In this document: positions 23,064 through 35,198 of the stretch, one piece after another
Layout of the letters: the number at the start of each line of letters is the position of its first letter
Position numbering within the stretch: the first letter of the stretch is position 1
Assembly (NCBI GenBank): GCA_037367405.1
Contig: JAZKJV010010541.1
Span: 372,001 to 436,000, forward strand
DNA: 64,000 bases
Direction: 5' to 3'
DNA from: Ottelia alismoides
Lineage: Eukaryota > Streptophyta > Magnoliopsida > Alismatales > Hydrocharitaceae
Made by a program: the position numbers and the translations under genes
The notes under the pieces: model-generated
What the model was told of the DNA's origin: nothing
Seen by the model: only the letters and a program-made list of their open reading frames with translations
Databases searched by the model: none

Positions 23064-23890
23064 TTTCTTTCTGTCCGGCCGTACGAGTTTTTGAAGGATT
23101 GTCTTGATTTCTCTATTGGACAATTCGGCCATGCCATTGGTCTGAGGATGATAAGGGGATGCGCCACGATGGTCGATGCCGTACTCCCTCGTTAATTTCT
23201 TGACCTCTTTGTTAATGAAATGGCTACCGCATCTGATATGAGAATTTTCTGAATCCCGAACCGTGCATTGATGTTATCTCTCAAGAATCATCACACTATC
23301 CGACTGTCGACGGCTCGAGCGGGAATAGCTTCAACCCAACGACTCACGTAATATACGGCAAGAAGGATGTGCTCAAAACCTTGACTGTTAGGGAAAGGTC
23401 CCATGAAATCAACACCCCATGCATCAAAAACATCTGCAATCTGAATGATCTTTAGAGGCATCGAATCTTTTGCAGTAAGTGTACCCTTCAATCTCTGACA
23501 GTCAATGCATTGTTTGACAAATACTGCTGCATCCTTGAATAGTGTGGGCCACCAGAAGCCACAATGAAGTACTTTGGCTGCCGTACGGTCTCCAGAGTGA
23601 TGTCCACTAGCCTCAAGCGAGTGACAGTGCTCGAGGACACTATAATGCTCCTCTTGAGGGATGCACCTGCACCAAATGCAATCCGCTCCTTCCCTGAATA
23701 AAAGAGGATCTTCCCATTGATAGAAACGGATGGCCGACATGAATTTATTCTTCTGATTCTTTATCCAATCCGAGGGTATTACCCCCGAGGCGAGGTAATT
23801 GACTATATCAGCATACCAAGGGAGAGAATCCACTGATAAGATTGACTCATCTGGAAAGGTTTTTGTGATCGGTACACTGTTCAGGGGAGG
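23064..23890 (-). pseudogene. Element B integrase, C-terminally truncated
   Basis: The N-terminal zinc-binding HHCC module is visible in the frame 24883-23291: [17 protein letters not shown] histidines (about residues 419-429) and C459/C462 in QCIDCQR. The catalytic core follows with the first Asp in [10 protein letters not shown] (residue 492, near 23410). After two stops at about 23290 the core continues in broken frames: INARFGIQKILISD (second Asp), then SPYHPQTNG and ELSNREIK (catalytic Glu region). The protein stops about 10 residues later, where sequence switches straight to the stem-loop array. Compared with element C, the roughly 190-residue C-terminal domain is missing. It would have joined element DNA to the host genome. 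Confidence 0.8.
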
Positions 23891-23907
23891 CTCTTGCTGC
23901 TCAATTC

Positions 23908-24271
23908 TAGAGATGTGGTCTGCTACCACATTCTGAACTCCAGGCTTATCCTTGATTTCCAAATCAAATACCTGGAGGAGGAGAATCCATCGAATCAGTC
24001 TCAGCTTGGCATCCTTCTTCTGTTGTAGGTATCGGATAGCAGAGTGGTCTGTAAAAATGGTAACCTTTGATGCAAGCAAATAAGATCTAAACTTCTCGAG
24101 GGCGAAAACCACAACCAGCAACTCTTTCTCTGTCACAGTGTAATTTCTTTGTGCCTCATCTAATGTTTTGCTGGCGTAGTGAATGTCATAGGGCACTTTT
24201 TCTTTTCTCTGTCGAAGAACAGCCCCGACTGCAAAGTTTGACGCATCAGTCATGATCTCAAAAGGGAGAGA
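23908..24271 (-). pseudogene. Element B RNase H domain
   Basis: Part of the 530-residue open frame 24883-23291. Catalytic acidic residues are all present: [13 protein letters not shown] (residues 211-223), TEKELL (251-256) and IFTDH (276-280). It is followed by ARLIRW-like and [12 protein letters not shown] motifs typical of Athila/Tat. The domain degrades the RNA strand of the RNA:DNA hybrid. It is open and looks conserved, unlike the surrounding RT and integrase. Confidence 0.85.
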
Positions 24272-25436
24272 CCAATCCGGTGGTTGTAGGACTGTATCCT
24301 GAGTGATAAGCTCCTTCAGCTGATTGAAAGCAAGGAGGACCTGCTGATCTACATTGAACTCAGTTTCCTTGCATAGAAGTTCTGTCAAAGGTCGGGCGAT
24401 GCAGCTAAAATACTTGATGAATCGTCTGTAAAATCCCACATGCCCCAGGAATGACCTTACATTTTTAACTGACTGAGGTGGCTCTAGATTTGCAATAACA
24501 TCCACCTTTGCCGGGTCGACTTCCATGCCACGTTTGGAAACGACGTGACCCAACACAATGCCTTCGGTGATCATGAAGTGGCTCTTTTCCCATGAAAGCA
24601 CTAAGTTAACTTCACGACATTTCTGAAGCACTCTATCTAGGTGGCCAAGACAAGAATCAAAACTATCACCATAGACTAAGAAGTTGTCCATGAATACCTC
24701 GAGAAAATTACAATCCATCTCGGCGAAAACTGCTACCATGCATATTTGGAATGTCGCAGGTGCGTTGCATAATCCAAAAGGCATTCTCCTAAAGGCATAG
24801 GTGCCGAACGGGCAAGTGAAGGTAGTCTTCTCTTGATCTTCTGGAGCAATTGCTACCTGGTTGTACACGGAATACCCATCCAAAAGCAGAAGAACTCCTT
24901 ACCTACGAGTCTTTCCAAAACTTGATCAATGAATGGCAAGGGGAAGTGGTCCTTCTTAGTTGCAGCATTAAGACAGAGGTAGTCAAAACAAACCCGCCAG
25001 GATGTTGGTACCCGATTGGATATTTCCTCTCCTTTGTCATTAGTAACCACGGTAATCCCGGATTTCTTCGGAACAACATGCATTGTGCTTACCCATTTTG
25101 AATCGGAGATGGGATAGATGAAGTCTGCGTCGCACCATTTCGTGATATCTTTCATGACGACGTCTCAGAGGTTTGGATTCAGCCTTCTTTGGAATTCGCG
25201 GGACGGCTTAGCATCTTCTTCCAGATAAATGTGGTGTGAACACAATGCTGGATTTATCCCACGGAGATCTGATACACACCAACCAAGTGCCTTGCGGTTC
25301 TTTTCTAAAACCTCGAGAAGTCGAGATTCCTGATCCGGGTCCAGCCTGCTGCTGATGATGACTGGATACATGTGTTCTTCACCTGCAAGGAAAGCATACT
25401 TCAAGCCTGCAGGAAGTGGCTTGAGTTCTGGTTTTG
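24272..25436 (-). pseudogene. Element B reverse transcriptase
   Basis: Starts near LKPLPAGLKYAF (about 25425, just after a stop). It continues YPVIISSRLDPDQESRLLE, then ADFIYPISDSKWVS, VPTSWRVCFDYLCLN, DHFPLPFIDQVLERL, and in a new frame [37 protein letters not shown]. The polymerase box reads EVFMDNF: the second catalytic Asp of FMDD is Asn (near 24687), expected to kill activity. Also a stop near 25165 and a one-base frameshift near 24870. Motif wording is that of the Athila/Tat branch. The plus-strand ORF at 24850-25101 is a shadow. Confidence 0.88.
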
Positions 25437-25860
25437 ATCAGTCCAGCTTGTTGGTCACTTCAGACACTATACTGGTGGTGGGATGTATTTGTTTGATGGA
25501 GCTACCATACTCAATATTCTGTTGAGACCCTGATGATGTGCCAAATGGTTCTGCACTAGGCTCATTGTGTTCGGTCTGGAGTGAATTCTTGAAATCACCT
25601 ACTTGTTTCAGCATCAGAGAGTATATCTCCTAAGAATCTTCGGAGCATAGGTCAACTGTGCTTTCCAAGTCCTCCTCGAGAGTGAGGATTTCTTGGGTCC
25701 ATGAATCATTCAATGACAACAATGAGTCTCTGATTTCTGCAATAAAGTCACAGTTTACTTCTGATACTGCATGGCTCTCATCAGTCGTGACGTTCGGCTA
25801 TCTGATCATGTCTATAGTGACATGCTTGTTGTTTGAGCTTAAAGTAATCTTGTCGGACCC
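25437..25860 (-). pseudogene. Element B protease-RT linker
   Basis: Acidic linker in the pol frame with three stops: ESHAVSEVNCDFIAEIRDSL, LTLEEDLESTVDLCSEDS, EPSAEPFGTSSGSQQNIEYG. Such linkers occur between protease and RT in this lineage. No domain of its own. Confidence 0.6.
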
Positions 25861-26459
25861 GTAATCAACCACGACACATGATGTACGTAAGAATGGTCAG
25901 CCAAGGATGATAGGGGTTTGGAGTAAGGGTGCGGGTGAGTCCATATCAAGGACTACAAAATCAACCAGGAATTGCATCTCCCGCACCTTTACAACAACAT
26001 CTTCCAACAGACCTCTGGGTCGCTTGATGGATCGGTCATCGAACTGAAGGATCATTCGTGTCTGCTTGAGCGGACCCAGCCCAAATTCTTGCGTTATTGA
26101 TGTTGGCAAAAGGTTGATGGAAGATCCACTGTCAAGGAGAGTGCACTCAAAGACCTGATCGAAAATCTCACAACTGATAAGAGGTGCTCCATTGTCCTGC
26201 TTTTTCTATGGGACGTTATTGATGGACGCTACTGTGGTCAAAGTGAGAACGTGCTTCTCAATTTTTGGCGTCTGTTCTTTTGTGCTGGACGACGCTTGCT
26301 GGTACATACCTCTTTCAATCCTTTCTTGACAGCTGGTATGTATTCCAGAGCCTTCAGTAAGGGGATCTCAACAGTTAAGTTATCTATTATTTCCAGAATT
26401 CCAGGATCAGACAAGGCACTTTTTCTTTTTGCAATTTTGTTTGGATTTTTCAATTGCAT
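25861..26459 (-). pseudogene. Element B aspartic protease and upstream segment
   Basis: Upstream part (26459-26238): IPLLKALEYIPAVKKGLKEV, the segment that precedes protease in Athila-type pol. The protease itself: APLISCEIFDQVFECTLLDSGSSINLLP, with an intact D-S-G triad at about 26133-26125, then [28 protein letters not shown] and TPIILG, followed by a stop. Retropepsins cleave the gag-pol polyprotein. A stop (near 26207) separates the two parts. It is the only protease in the window with both D-S-G and a clean downstream ILG in one frame. Confidence 0.8.
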
Positions 26460-26995
26460 TAGGAAAAGGAATATTTACATCACTGGAAAGCAAAATAGAG
26501 TTCTTGTTTACATCAGAATTATCGCCCACACATTGTTGTACATCCGGACTACAAAAGGAGTACAAACTGGGTCCTGACATGCTGGTGTTGATGGGCGAAC
26601 AAAAAGTAGGGCGTCTGCTCCGTCGGCTGGCGAGGGATCGGCTGCTGCTGGCGGCTCCTCCGAGGCTGGCGTGACTTTGCTTTGGTTGCAAGCTTCTTTT
26701 TGATGTTTTTGATTTTGCTGATTTTTTTTGTATTTTTTGTTGAGAGTGTTGGTGCTACATGATGGCTGGAATGGCTTCTCCATCTTCTTCCTCCTCACCC
26801 GCCTGTGTAGCTGGCACGGCTGATGCAGAAGATAACGATCCACCTGTTTCTATATTCTCCCCATTCTTGATAGCAGGCGGAGGCAAGGCCCTACCGCTCC
26901 TGAGAGTGACAACATTAGAACACACAATATTATCAATTTCTGACTCTTCAGACACAGACAGGACATTACATTCTATCTGATCCTTCTTTTAAAGC
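26460..26995 (-). pseudogene. Element B gag-protease linker, degraded
   Basis: Between gag and protease the minus strand reads in patches (SEESEIDNIVCSNVVTLRSGRALPPP, LSSASAVPATQAGEEEEDGE) in changing frames. VTLRSGR is also present in the gag-protease linker of element C (VTLRSGRMLASR), which anchors the comparison. The overlapping ORFs on both strands here are shadows. Confidence 0.5.
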
Positions 26996-28792
26996 TATTG
27001 GGGTTGGCCTCAACCTGGGCTGGGATAGTAGTCTTGGTGGCCGTCAGGTCGCCGAGCCTCTTGGTCATATCTGCTAGCCCCTTAACGAGCTGGGATAGGC
27101 AATCCATGGTCGGGTTTACAGGAGTTACATTAGTAGGTTCAGCGTGCAGACCACGTTATTGCTGCATGTGTTGGTACTGAGGTTGTTGTTGGTGGTGCAG
27201 GGGTGGTGTAGGAAGTTGTAGTTTCTGATAAGAGGGAGGGGGATACTGTTGGTATTGCTGAGGTGGAGCAGCCGCATACTGATGAAAATGTTGTGGATGG
27301 CAGTATTGTGGCTGTTGATATTGTTGATTCTGCCTCCATTGATTTGCATATGGGGGAGGCTGATGATACTGTGGCGATGGCTATGAGGACTGTCCAAAAC
27401 GACCACCCTGAGGTTGGTGGTATTGCCGGTTGGCAGGTAGATGACCCTGAGGTTGTCCCATAGGACGGGTTGGATGTGCTTCGTTGCTACATACCCCGTT
27501 GACTTCTTGAATCAGGGGTGGTGGTGGGAACATGGGATCGGATACTGATACAAACTCTGGTTGGTACACAACCATATGCTGTTGTGGCTGGCCCTGATCG
27601 GGCGCCTGCACGTAGTACACGTGCTGGACTGCTGGTGGTTGCTGGCTTGGCTGAGGCTGATGTGGCAGTGGTTGCTCGTCCTTCCTCTCAGCTGGAGTTT
27701 CTGATGGTGCTACCGACTGAACAGAGTTGATGGTGCCCACCAGCAGTTCTAGCTGCTTGGTGATCTGATCAAGCTTGTCAAGGTTCTGAGTCCTCTTCTC
27801 GATCACAACAAGTTTTTCAAGGTCCTGTGATCGCTTCTCGATGATATCAACCTTCGAGAGATGGCCCCCGATGATGTTGAGATTGGAGCTCTCATCTCTC
27901 TCTGCCTCGCGGGACGCTGCCAAGTGTACTTGTTTTTTGAGGATCTGAGGCTGCTTCTGGTATGCCTTTGATGAAGAGAGTGCGGCATCTACCTTGGCCA
28001 TTTCTTAAAAGATTGCCAGACTACATCTTCATCCTTATTGAAATGTGAACCCCCACATGCAGTGTCAATGAGCCTTTGGCTCTCGATATTCAGGCCCCCA
28101 AAGAAGTGTTGGACCAAGCTGGTCTTTGGTATCTCATGATGATGGCATTTCTCCTGCAGACCAGTGAGTCTCTCCCATGCTTCATGTATAGATTCGTGGG
28201 CTCCTTGGAAGAAGTTGCTGATTCGTGCTCGCATCTGGTTAAGCCGACCGAGAGGGTAAAACTTATGCAGGATAGCTGACTTAAGTTCCTCCCAGGTTAT
28301 CACAACCTTCCCCAGATGGTTGAGCCAATAAAGGGCCTTGTCTTGCAGGCTGAAGGGGAATGCCATCATTTTGACAATGTCCAAAGGGACATTGGGGTAG
28401 TGGGTAGTACAGCAGATACGTGAAAACTGCTGCAGGTGGATGTATGGTTCTTCATTAGTGTTCCCATGGAAAGCTAGAAGAAGAGCAAGGAACTGGGGTT
28501 TCAGCTCAAAGTGAGCATGTACCGGTGGGATGAGGATCCACTCGGTCATCTGGCTGTCTCCAGGGTTATAGGTCTCCTTCAGTGTTGGTTTGGGTCTCCC
28601 ATTTTCTGGCTCTTCCTCATCATATAAAGGATTACCACCTTCTCTTCTGCCTCCTCCTCCCTCGGCTCTGTTCATCACGTCATTCAGCATATCCTGAAAA
28701 GCTGTCTGTGCTAGGGCCTGCTCTGTCAGCTGCTATTGGATGGCCTGAATAGATGCCAACAGTTGTGCATTAACTTGATTCTGATCAGGCAT
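26996..28792 (-). pseudogene. Element B gag
   Basis: The start is MPDQNQVNAQLL at 28792, preferred because it precedes all gag-like sequence; an in-frame TAG lies at 28735-28733. The core (28690-27989) contains TLKETYNPGD, FLALLLAFHGNTNEEPYIHL, QDKALYWLNHL, AILHKFYPLGRLNQMRARIS, FQGAHESIHEAWERLTGLQ and HHEIPKTSLVQHFFGGL, which is the gypsy retrotransposon gag domain. A frameshift near 28005 leads to MAKVDAALSS, a heptad-like helix (VDIIEKRSQDLEKLV), and a Gln/Pro-rich tail to about 27010 with further stops. No CCHC knuckle seen. Gag forms the particle. Position next to the leader and primer site fits. Confidence 0.8.
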
Positions 28793-30768
28793 CTGTCCTT
28801 CTGGTTGGGGTGGCTGGTAACCCCTTGCCCTTCCCTTGAGGAGCCATGTTAGGGTCTGAGTCTGATGAAATGAATTCTGGATTAGAATCCAGGGCTTGAT
28901 TTGTCTTCTATCTGCAGAATGAGAGAATCCTAATCAGACACTTGCACTGTTATTCAGCTGTCATGATAAATCTGGAATTGAGGTCAACCCCAACATGTTG
29001 TAAACGGAAAAAGATGCAGACTGTAATCAACTTCCATTCACAATGGTGAAGGTAGGACAAAAGTAATCCCGGTTTATTGGGTGGTCAGAAGAAAGGTAGA
29101 AGACGAGGAGTCTGGAGATCGATCTGCAAAGTCCGTGTCAGGTTCTCGGGAATTGCCTCGAATTTATTAACGAAGTTGAGTCAATGGAATCGATGTGGGT
29201 GTCGGCAGGGTCCTGACGGAAACCATCCATGGATCAACTTCGCAAAGCAAAACGGAAGATCAGATATTGAAAGAAGGATACGATGGTCAACGAGGAATAA
29301 AAGGAGTGCAAAATAGTAGAAAGGCTCGACTGAGCGGGGGGTCAAAGGAGAATGACACAACAAAATTTGCGCAAAAGCGCGGGACTCAATCTTTGAACCT
29401 TAATCTAGATCCATACAAACGCAATACAAAATTGGGTTCACCAACTCACACAATGTGAAGCTGTAAAGGTTCGGTTATTTATTATCTTTTCAGTTTTAGA
29501 GTTTTTATTTCAGGCAAATCTTTTAACAAGTCCTTAGCACGCTAACCATATAGGAGAGAGAGTACTGCCAGAAAAGAATCTCGTACTTGTCCTCCTCCTT
29601 TGTAACCTGTAGTCTGTACTTTTTGAGGTCCTTGTAACCCATCCTGGATCCCTACTCATCCAAAGAAATAAAGAGAGGAAGCCGATAGGCAAAACCAATA
29701 CTTCGGTTCTCGCTCGCAATAGAATCACCCGTGAGTGTGCAAGAACCTACTCAGACGCAAACCGATGAGACAGACACCCCCGTGAAGGCGTGGCCTATGC
29801 TAAGTACTTCAGACCACGTCGATGTTCCACACAAGGCGGGAACACCATCGCTTACAAGGCCCTACTCGGTCATGTACGATAGAAGCGCCATTACTTTGGA
29901 AATCCAGGCGATACACAAGGCAGTTGCAGACTGGGTTTTTGGCTCTATTCCTTATGGGACGTGCCTCGCTCATGGGAGTAGGGTTTTGGTCCCCCTCCGA
30001 AGGTACCGGAAAACAATGAGGGATTTATGAACCCGGTATAATGATAGTCCATTACGAATTTTAATTAAGGTCAAACTTTATTTAGTAGTCCCCTTGTTTT
30101 AGTTTTTTGGGTTTTCACTTTTTTTTGAGTCTGTTTTCATACCAACACCTAACATTTTGATAGATTTTCATTTAGGTCCTAAGTGCTCAAAATTAGAGGG
30201 AGATAGCGGAAAAAGTCGTGCAAGTGGGTCCAAGTTATATTACATGCCAAAAATTGACTCTGGACCTCGTTATGAAGAATAGAGTCCACGAAAAAGCCAC
30301 AACGAGGCCCCCAGGTGAACAGACACCCGGGCACTGGACCTCGTTGTGAAGAATAGAGTCCAAGTTATATTACATGCCAAAAATGGTCTCTCTCTCACAA
30401 TAAATTACAAAATGATCCTAATTGGTTCAAGGCTTAGCTAATTCACATCCCTTTGCATCCTTAGTGCTCTCTCCAGCTGGTCATGAAGTGAAGACCAACC
30501 TCCTCCAAGCTCGGCTGCCTTGACTTCCTAAGAAACCATCCTCGCGTGGTAGGACCTCGCAACAAGGTCACAAAGAGATAGAATTAATATAAGCTCAATC
30601 AATGAAATAAAGAATCAACTGATTAATCAAAATAAATGAGTGTGTATGTTATTGATAAAAGAATCATGTATAGTTGAGCAATTTCAAATAAACAGCTATT
30701 CACAAAATAAATGATGAATAATTGAATTTTCATACAAGAGTGACAAGGTGATAGGCTACGCTCATTGC
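28793..30768 (-). other. Element B leader, with internal direct duplications
   Basis: Non-coding 2 kb between primer site and gag. The ORF 29731-30030 (plus) is spurious. Two words are duplicated: CAAGTTATATTACATGCC at 30231 and 30361, and TGGACCTCGTT with GAAGAATAGAGTCC at 30261-30287 and 30335-30361. AACGAGG/CCTCGTT (30301-30307 and 30337-30343) can form an outer stem. A similar GC-rich hairpin lies in the leader of D (59579-59598). This is where a packaging or dimerisation signal would lie. Confidence 0.5.
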
Positions 30769-30786
30769 TCCCCGACAACGGTGCCA
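30769..30786 (-). other. Primer-binding site of element B (tRNA-Asp type)
   Basis: Minus strand TGGCACCGTTGTCGGGGA, two bases from the LTR end. 16 of 18 positions match the tRNA-Asp complement; both differences are transitions. Confidence 0.85.
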
Positions 30787-30788
30787 TC

Positions 30789-33700
30789 TGATAACAGAGG
30801 GTTTGGCAAGGGTCAAAATACGTCCCGCCCAAGGCGGAGACGACAGTGTCGCTGAGGCGACCGCTCACTAAACCACCGTTAATCAATTAAGTCCCAAAAT
30901 TGTGAATTAAAATGTATTAACTCTACCATAAAATGCATAGCGTATAAGCATGTGTAGAGGTCGAACCACAGAGAGCAAAAAATTTGGGTAGCCTATAGGC
31001 ATTTATGTACATCCCAGTCATCCTTAAATGAATCCTCTTTTTGTGGGTTTTTAATTATATTTATATGTATTTTTAATTTTATATTTTTCTAGATATATAT
31101 ATATATATTTATAATTTCTGTTTTGTTTTTATATTTTTATATTTTCTTTTTATATTTTTAATTATATAATATAGGTATACATATAAAGAGAGATATATAA
31201 GAGAAGAGAGAGAGATATTATATGGATACATATATATATATATATTACTCAAAATGTAGTAGATATGATATTTTTGGGCTTTTTATATTTTCTAATTTTT
31301 TTTATTTTTATTTATTTTTACTAATTTTTATGTATTTTTAATTCCAAAAAATGTCCCTAACATGGGACTTATTAAATAGGCCAAACATAATTTGAGTTTT
31401 AAAAATAGAAAATAAGCCTCAAAATTACCCAAATTAATTTTAATACGTAAATAATAATATATATAATTCTAGAACAGAAAAATATATTTTTGGAATTTTT
31501 ATTGCATTTTTATATATTTTGTTTAAGTTTGGAGTTTTCTAATTTTTAAGTTTTCTTGTGCTCTTTTTATGGATTTTTTGGTTTCTGGACTCAATTAATA
31601 GCAAGATATAACGTATATACTTTTTTTTCTAATTTTTCCACAAACATTTTATATTTTTTGGTATTTTATAACTTAAACAGTGCAAAAATAGCTCATATTT
31701 CAATTTTAATAAATGTATAAAATGCTCAAAATAGCCAAACAAAAATACAACATGAATCTATAAGGCACGAAGCATTTATCCTAATTTTTGTGGATTTTTA
31801 GGAGCAAGCTATGTATTTTTAATAAATACATGAAGCAAGTAAAAATAAAAAAGCCTGGTAGGGACATAATTGCAATTAAAAATAAATATGGGGGGCTAAG
31901 TTGCAAATGTACCAACAATAATAACATTTATTTAATGTTCTGGCATCATTTTAGAATATACCAAACCGCCAGGGAATACATGCAAATTTCGCGCGCCTCA
32001 CGTGGGACTGCACGTGAGAATGGGAGGACCAAATTGTAATTCCAGAAAGTTCACGGGTCCCAATGCAAAAATCCCATTTATTTTACAATGCTATATTTAA
32101 TTTACAGTATTAAAAACTAAATACAAAAAGGTGAGGGGCTCGAGTGCAAATTACCCCATAAGTGCACGCGATCCAACGGCTGGGCTTCATTGCTTTGACA
32201 CAAGTCGGCCTTTGGTGTGATGATGACGGTTCACCAATGGAGGGCTGAGATTAGATCATCCACGCTGATCGGGCGGCTCTGGTGCTCGGCATCAAACGAC
32301 TGAGGCTCGATCCGGGGCGCCCCCTTGATCTGACGGATGCTGCTGTTCAAGAAGAACATGGAAGAACAGTTGGCTTCCCTGGCTTCGATCTTCGATTCCT
32401 CCTCCTCCAGACGGTCTTCGGTGATAGCAAGGGGCTCTCCACGTCCGGTGACGTTCTCCGCAGCTGCTGAAGTGCTCAAGAAGACCCAGGACCCCATGAA
32501 TCGGCCCAACGAGCTCAAGGAAGCATGAGGGGTCCTGGAGCCTTGCAAGCGATCAAATCGAGCCCCAAGGGGCTCCGTTAAGCGTCTGACCTGCACCAAA
32601 AGAACAAGGGGCTCAAGGGGGTCTCCCTCGACTGGGAGTTGCATCTTCAAAGGTGAAAATGAGCGTGGGTGGTGAGGTCCGGTGAAGTGGAGGAAGAGGA
32701 CCTTGATTCGCAGAGCCCGTGGGGCTCTGGTTGATCTGAAGCATTCGAGAGATGGAGAACGCGGAGGGTAATGAGATGGATGTGGCAGGAGGGGTCGGCA
32801 CATCGAAGAATAGCAAGGGGATCATCGCCGGAGCGGAGCTTCGGCGAACTTTGACTCGATTAAACCAACGCCAATCTTGGCTTTAACCACTATCCTACGA
32901 GCATCATTAAACTACTGAAACAAAAACCTAACTATTTAAGCAAAAAGACAGTTCTTATACCTGGTGGTCGACCAGGGAGCAGGGCGACGCCGGAGCTCCG
33001 CTGTGGGTGCTGCCCTCGACTCCTCCGACAGCTGATGCTTCCAGGAGGACCGCCCTGTCACGAGGGTGCTCTAGAGACTAGAAACGAGGGTGGAAGAAGA
33101 CCAAAAGGAGACCAAAATGGGGACGGAGGTCAAGGCACTTATTTAAGGACATGGCAATGCACCCTTATTGACCGAGGTGCCACGAAGAATCACTTGGTTA
33201 GATGATTGATCTGAAATGGTGGCGTGGGAGTTGGATCATGGATGAAGCTTTTTCATGAAGGAATCAAGGCGATCTACTCATTGGTTTAGTTTGGGAAAAT
33301 TAGAGAAGATGGGTCGAGATGACGTCTGACGCAAGGCGGCTGGTGGCAGAGGAGTTGACCAGGCGATCAACGAAGGACATGCTCTGATTGGTCCACATCA
33401 ACGCCGATTTGACCCCTTGATTAAAGATGATAAATGATATTATTAATTTTTATTTATAAAATAAAAAATGTTTGTAAAATAATGTAGTATTTATTTATGA
33501 TTTTTATTTATTTTTTGATGTATTTTATTATGAGTTTATTTAAATGTTGTATTTATAGGTACATGTATTTTGTATATTTTTATTTTTATTTTGTGTATTT
33601 TATTTTATTATTTTAATTTATTATATTTTATATATTTATAAATTAATTTTGTGAGTATAAGTATATTTTTCTTTGATTTTTATGAGTTTATTTGCATATT

Positions 33701-34715
33701 TAAATAAATAGGTATATATAATATGTAGGTGTACTTATAGGTATTTTATGTGTATTTTATATACATTTTATTTATTTAATGAATTTTGTTAGGTTTTGTT
33801 TTGGATTTTCATTTTTAATGAAATATAGATACTATTTACAATTTAATAAAAATATAGATGAATAAAGAATAAAAGAATGAAATCCCCTTTTATTTATATA
33901 CATAGGTAACATAGGTATTCTTGTCTATGTATTTTATAGACATATTTTATTTTATATGTTTTGTTTTTGGTTTTATTCTGATTTCAATATGTACATGCAT
34001 TATGTATATTGTTTACAAAATTCTAAAAATAAAAGTTTGTAAGAATAGTGAATAATAAATAAATTGAATATATTAATCGGGTGAGTTGTTCATTGAGGGC
34101 CAAAAACCTAACTTTCACAGATGAACTCCAAAAACTATGAAATCAATTTTATTAAATAGTTCTTGAAAAGCTATATACAATTAATGGTGATTTGGTGGAT
34201 TTCGAGTTTTTATTTGAGAGATATGGGTATGTGAAGTTTAGATTCTGGCTTTTTATTCTGTGTATAAAATGTACACTGTGTATCATCTTTGTACAAACTT
34301 AAATTTGTATTTTTATTTACATTATTATCTACAACCTTTATGTACAAAGTTTCTTTATTTGATGAATAAATAATTATATACTAAATAGGTGTCACAAATG
34401 CATAAATGAATGAATAAATAAATGAGGTATTTATTGCATTATTGGTCCTTATCTCCCCCTACTTTATTCCTTGTCGACCAATTCCATTCTGGACTTGGTA
34501 TCGGGGTTAGGGTAATAGAATATTTGCAATATTTTACTCCTTTATCTTTTCTTCTCTTTATTCTATAATTTAGGCACTAAAAACCTTATTTTATATACAA
34601 TAATTGCGATGAATAATGAGTGCTATTATAGACAACTTAATGCTATTTACATGCATTAGCTAGGACTTTCAAGGCCAAAATGATAGAATAAAGGTGATGA
34701 AATAGAGATTCATCA
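30789..34715 (-). repeat. Element B 5' LTR (right)
   Basis: In plus orientation it starts TGATAACAG beside the primer site and ends with a small palindrome (TGATGAAAT and GATTCATCA at 34695-34715). It contains the shared U5 word GAGGTCGAACCACAG (30958-30972), CACGTGGG near 32000, a C/G-rich core at about 32200-33420, a minus-strand TATA-like CTTAAATAAG (33138-33147), and long T/A-rich flanks. The 190-residue ORF at 32231-32803 lies in the GC-rich core and resembles no protein I know. Confidence 0.7.
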
Positions 34716-34805
34716 ATACTCGATCCTTCTGTGCATTTGCGCCTTTTTCTCCATATCTTTTGACTTGACCCTCGTGCTCTCCCGATCCCGTCTTTTGTTT
34801 CAGAG

Positions 34806-35198
34806 ATGGCTGACTGGAGTTATTTTAATCCGATATTCGCGGACTTCTTGCACTCTCCAGACGATCCACCTTCTCTTTTCCAGGAGGACTTTCCTTCTGA
34901 TTTTTGTGCATATCTGCCTAACCCATTATTTCAAGAATCAAACGATCATTTACACCCACCCTCATTCAACCCACCCGATCCTGGGATTTTGGAGTCACCT
35001 TTCATGATTTCCACACTTGAGAACTTGAACCAGATGATGGAGCTTATGAATTCGAGGATTAGAAATCTATTTAACATAAATATGAGACAGAACACTGCTC
35101 CACTATTTAAGGATATGGATTCAATTGAGGATAATCATGAGAGCTTGCAATCACCCAATATACAAAAAATGAGAAAATTTTCCAAAAAGATGCTTTGA
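34806..35198 (+). pseudogene. Element E gag-like / unknown ORF
   Basis: A 130-residue open frame beginning MADWSYFNPIFADFLHSPDD, Pro- and Phe-rich, then a predicted helical part (TLENLNQMMELMNSRIRNLF) and a Lys-rich end. After the stop at 35196 coding signal continues in other frames to about 35500 (EERAPMPKQFPTQSS, then IHEIIKAPLQHAMTYLSTPQ). It takes the gag position in front of protease, but I do not see the gypsy gag core or a zinc knuckle, and I do not recognise the family. The Met at 34806 is the first ATG of the frame with coding-like composition. It may be a highly reduced gag that co-assembles with a partner's gag; that is inference. Confidence 0.45.

Larger units (their letters stand above)
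16883..34715 (-). mobile_element. Element B: Athila/Tat-like Ty3/gypsy element with gag-pol
   Basis: In minus-strand order: LTR (34715-30789), tRNA-Asp primer site, 2 kb leader, gag, protease, RT, RNase H, truncated integrase, stem-loop array, 3' non-coding region, polypurine tract, LTR (20944 to about 16883). It has the full domain order of an autonomous gypsy element but carries at least three frameshifts, several stops, FMDN in place of the RT catalytic FMDD, and a lost integrase C-terminus. The two LTRs share layout and scattered blocks but are much more diverged than those of A or D. I found no matching target duplication, so the two ends may not derive from one insertion. Confidence 0.7.

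Noticed and set aside
24850..25101. Plus-strand ORFs opposite pol and gag of element B (also 26251-27730)
   Set aside because: Shadows of the minus-strand RT, protease and gag frames.
29731..30030. 99-residue plus-strand ORF in the leader of B
   Set aside because: No domain; the leader contains duplications and should be non-coding; opposite to the element's orientation.
32231..32803. 190-residue minus-strand ORF
   Set aside because: Inside the GC-rich core of the B right LTR; no counterpart frame in the left LTR; no domain.
16883..34720. Target-site duplication for element B
   Set aside because: Flank ATACT at 34716-34720 has no match beside any plausible left terminus (16883, 16886 or 16920).
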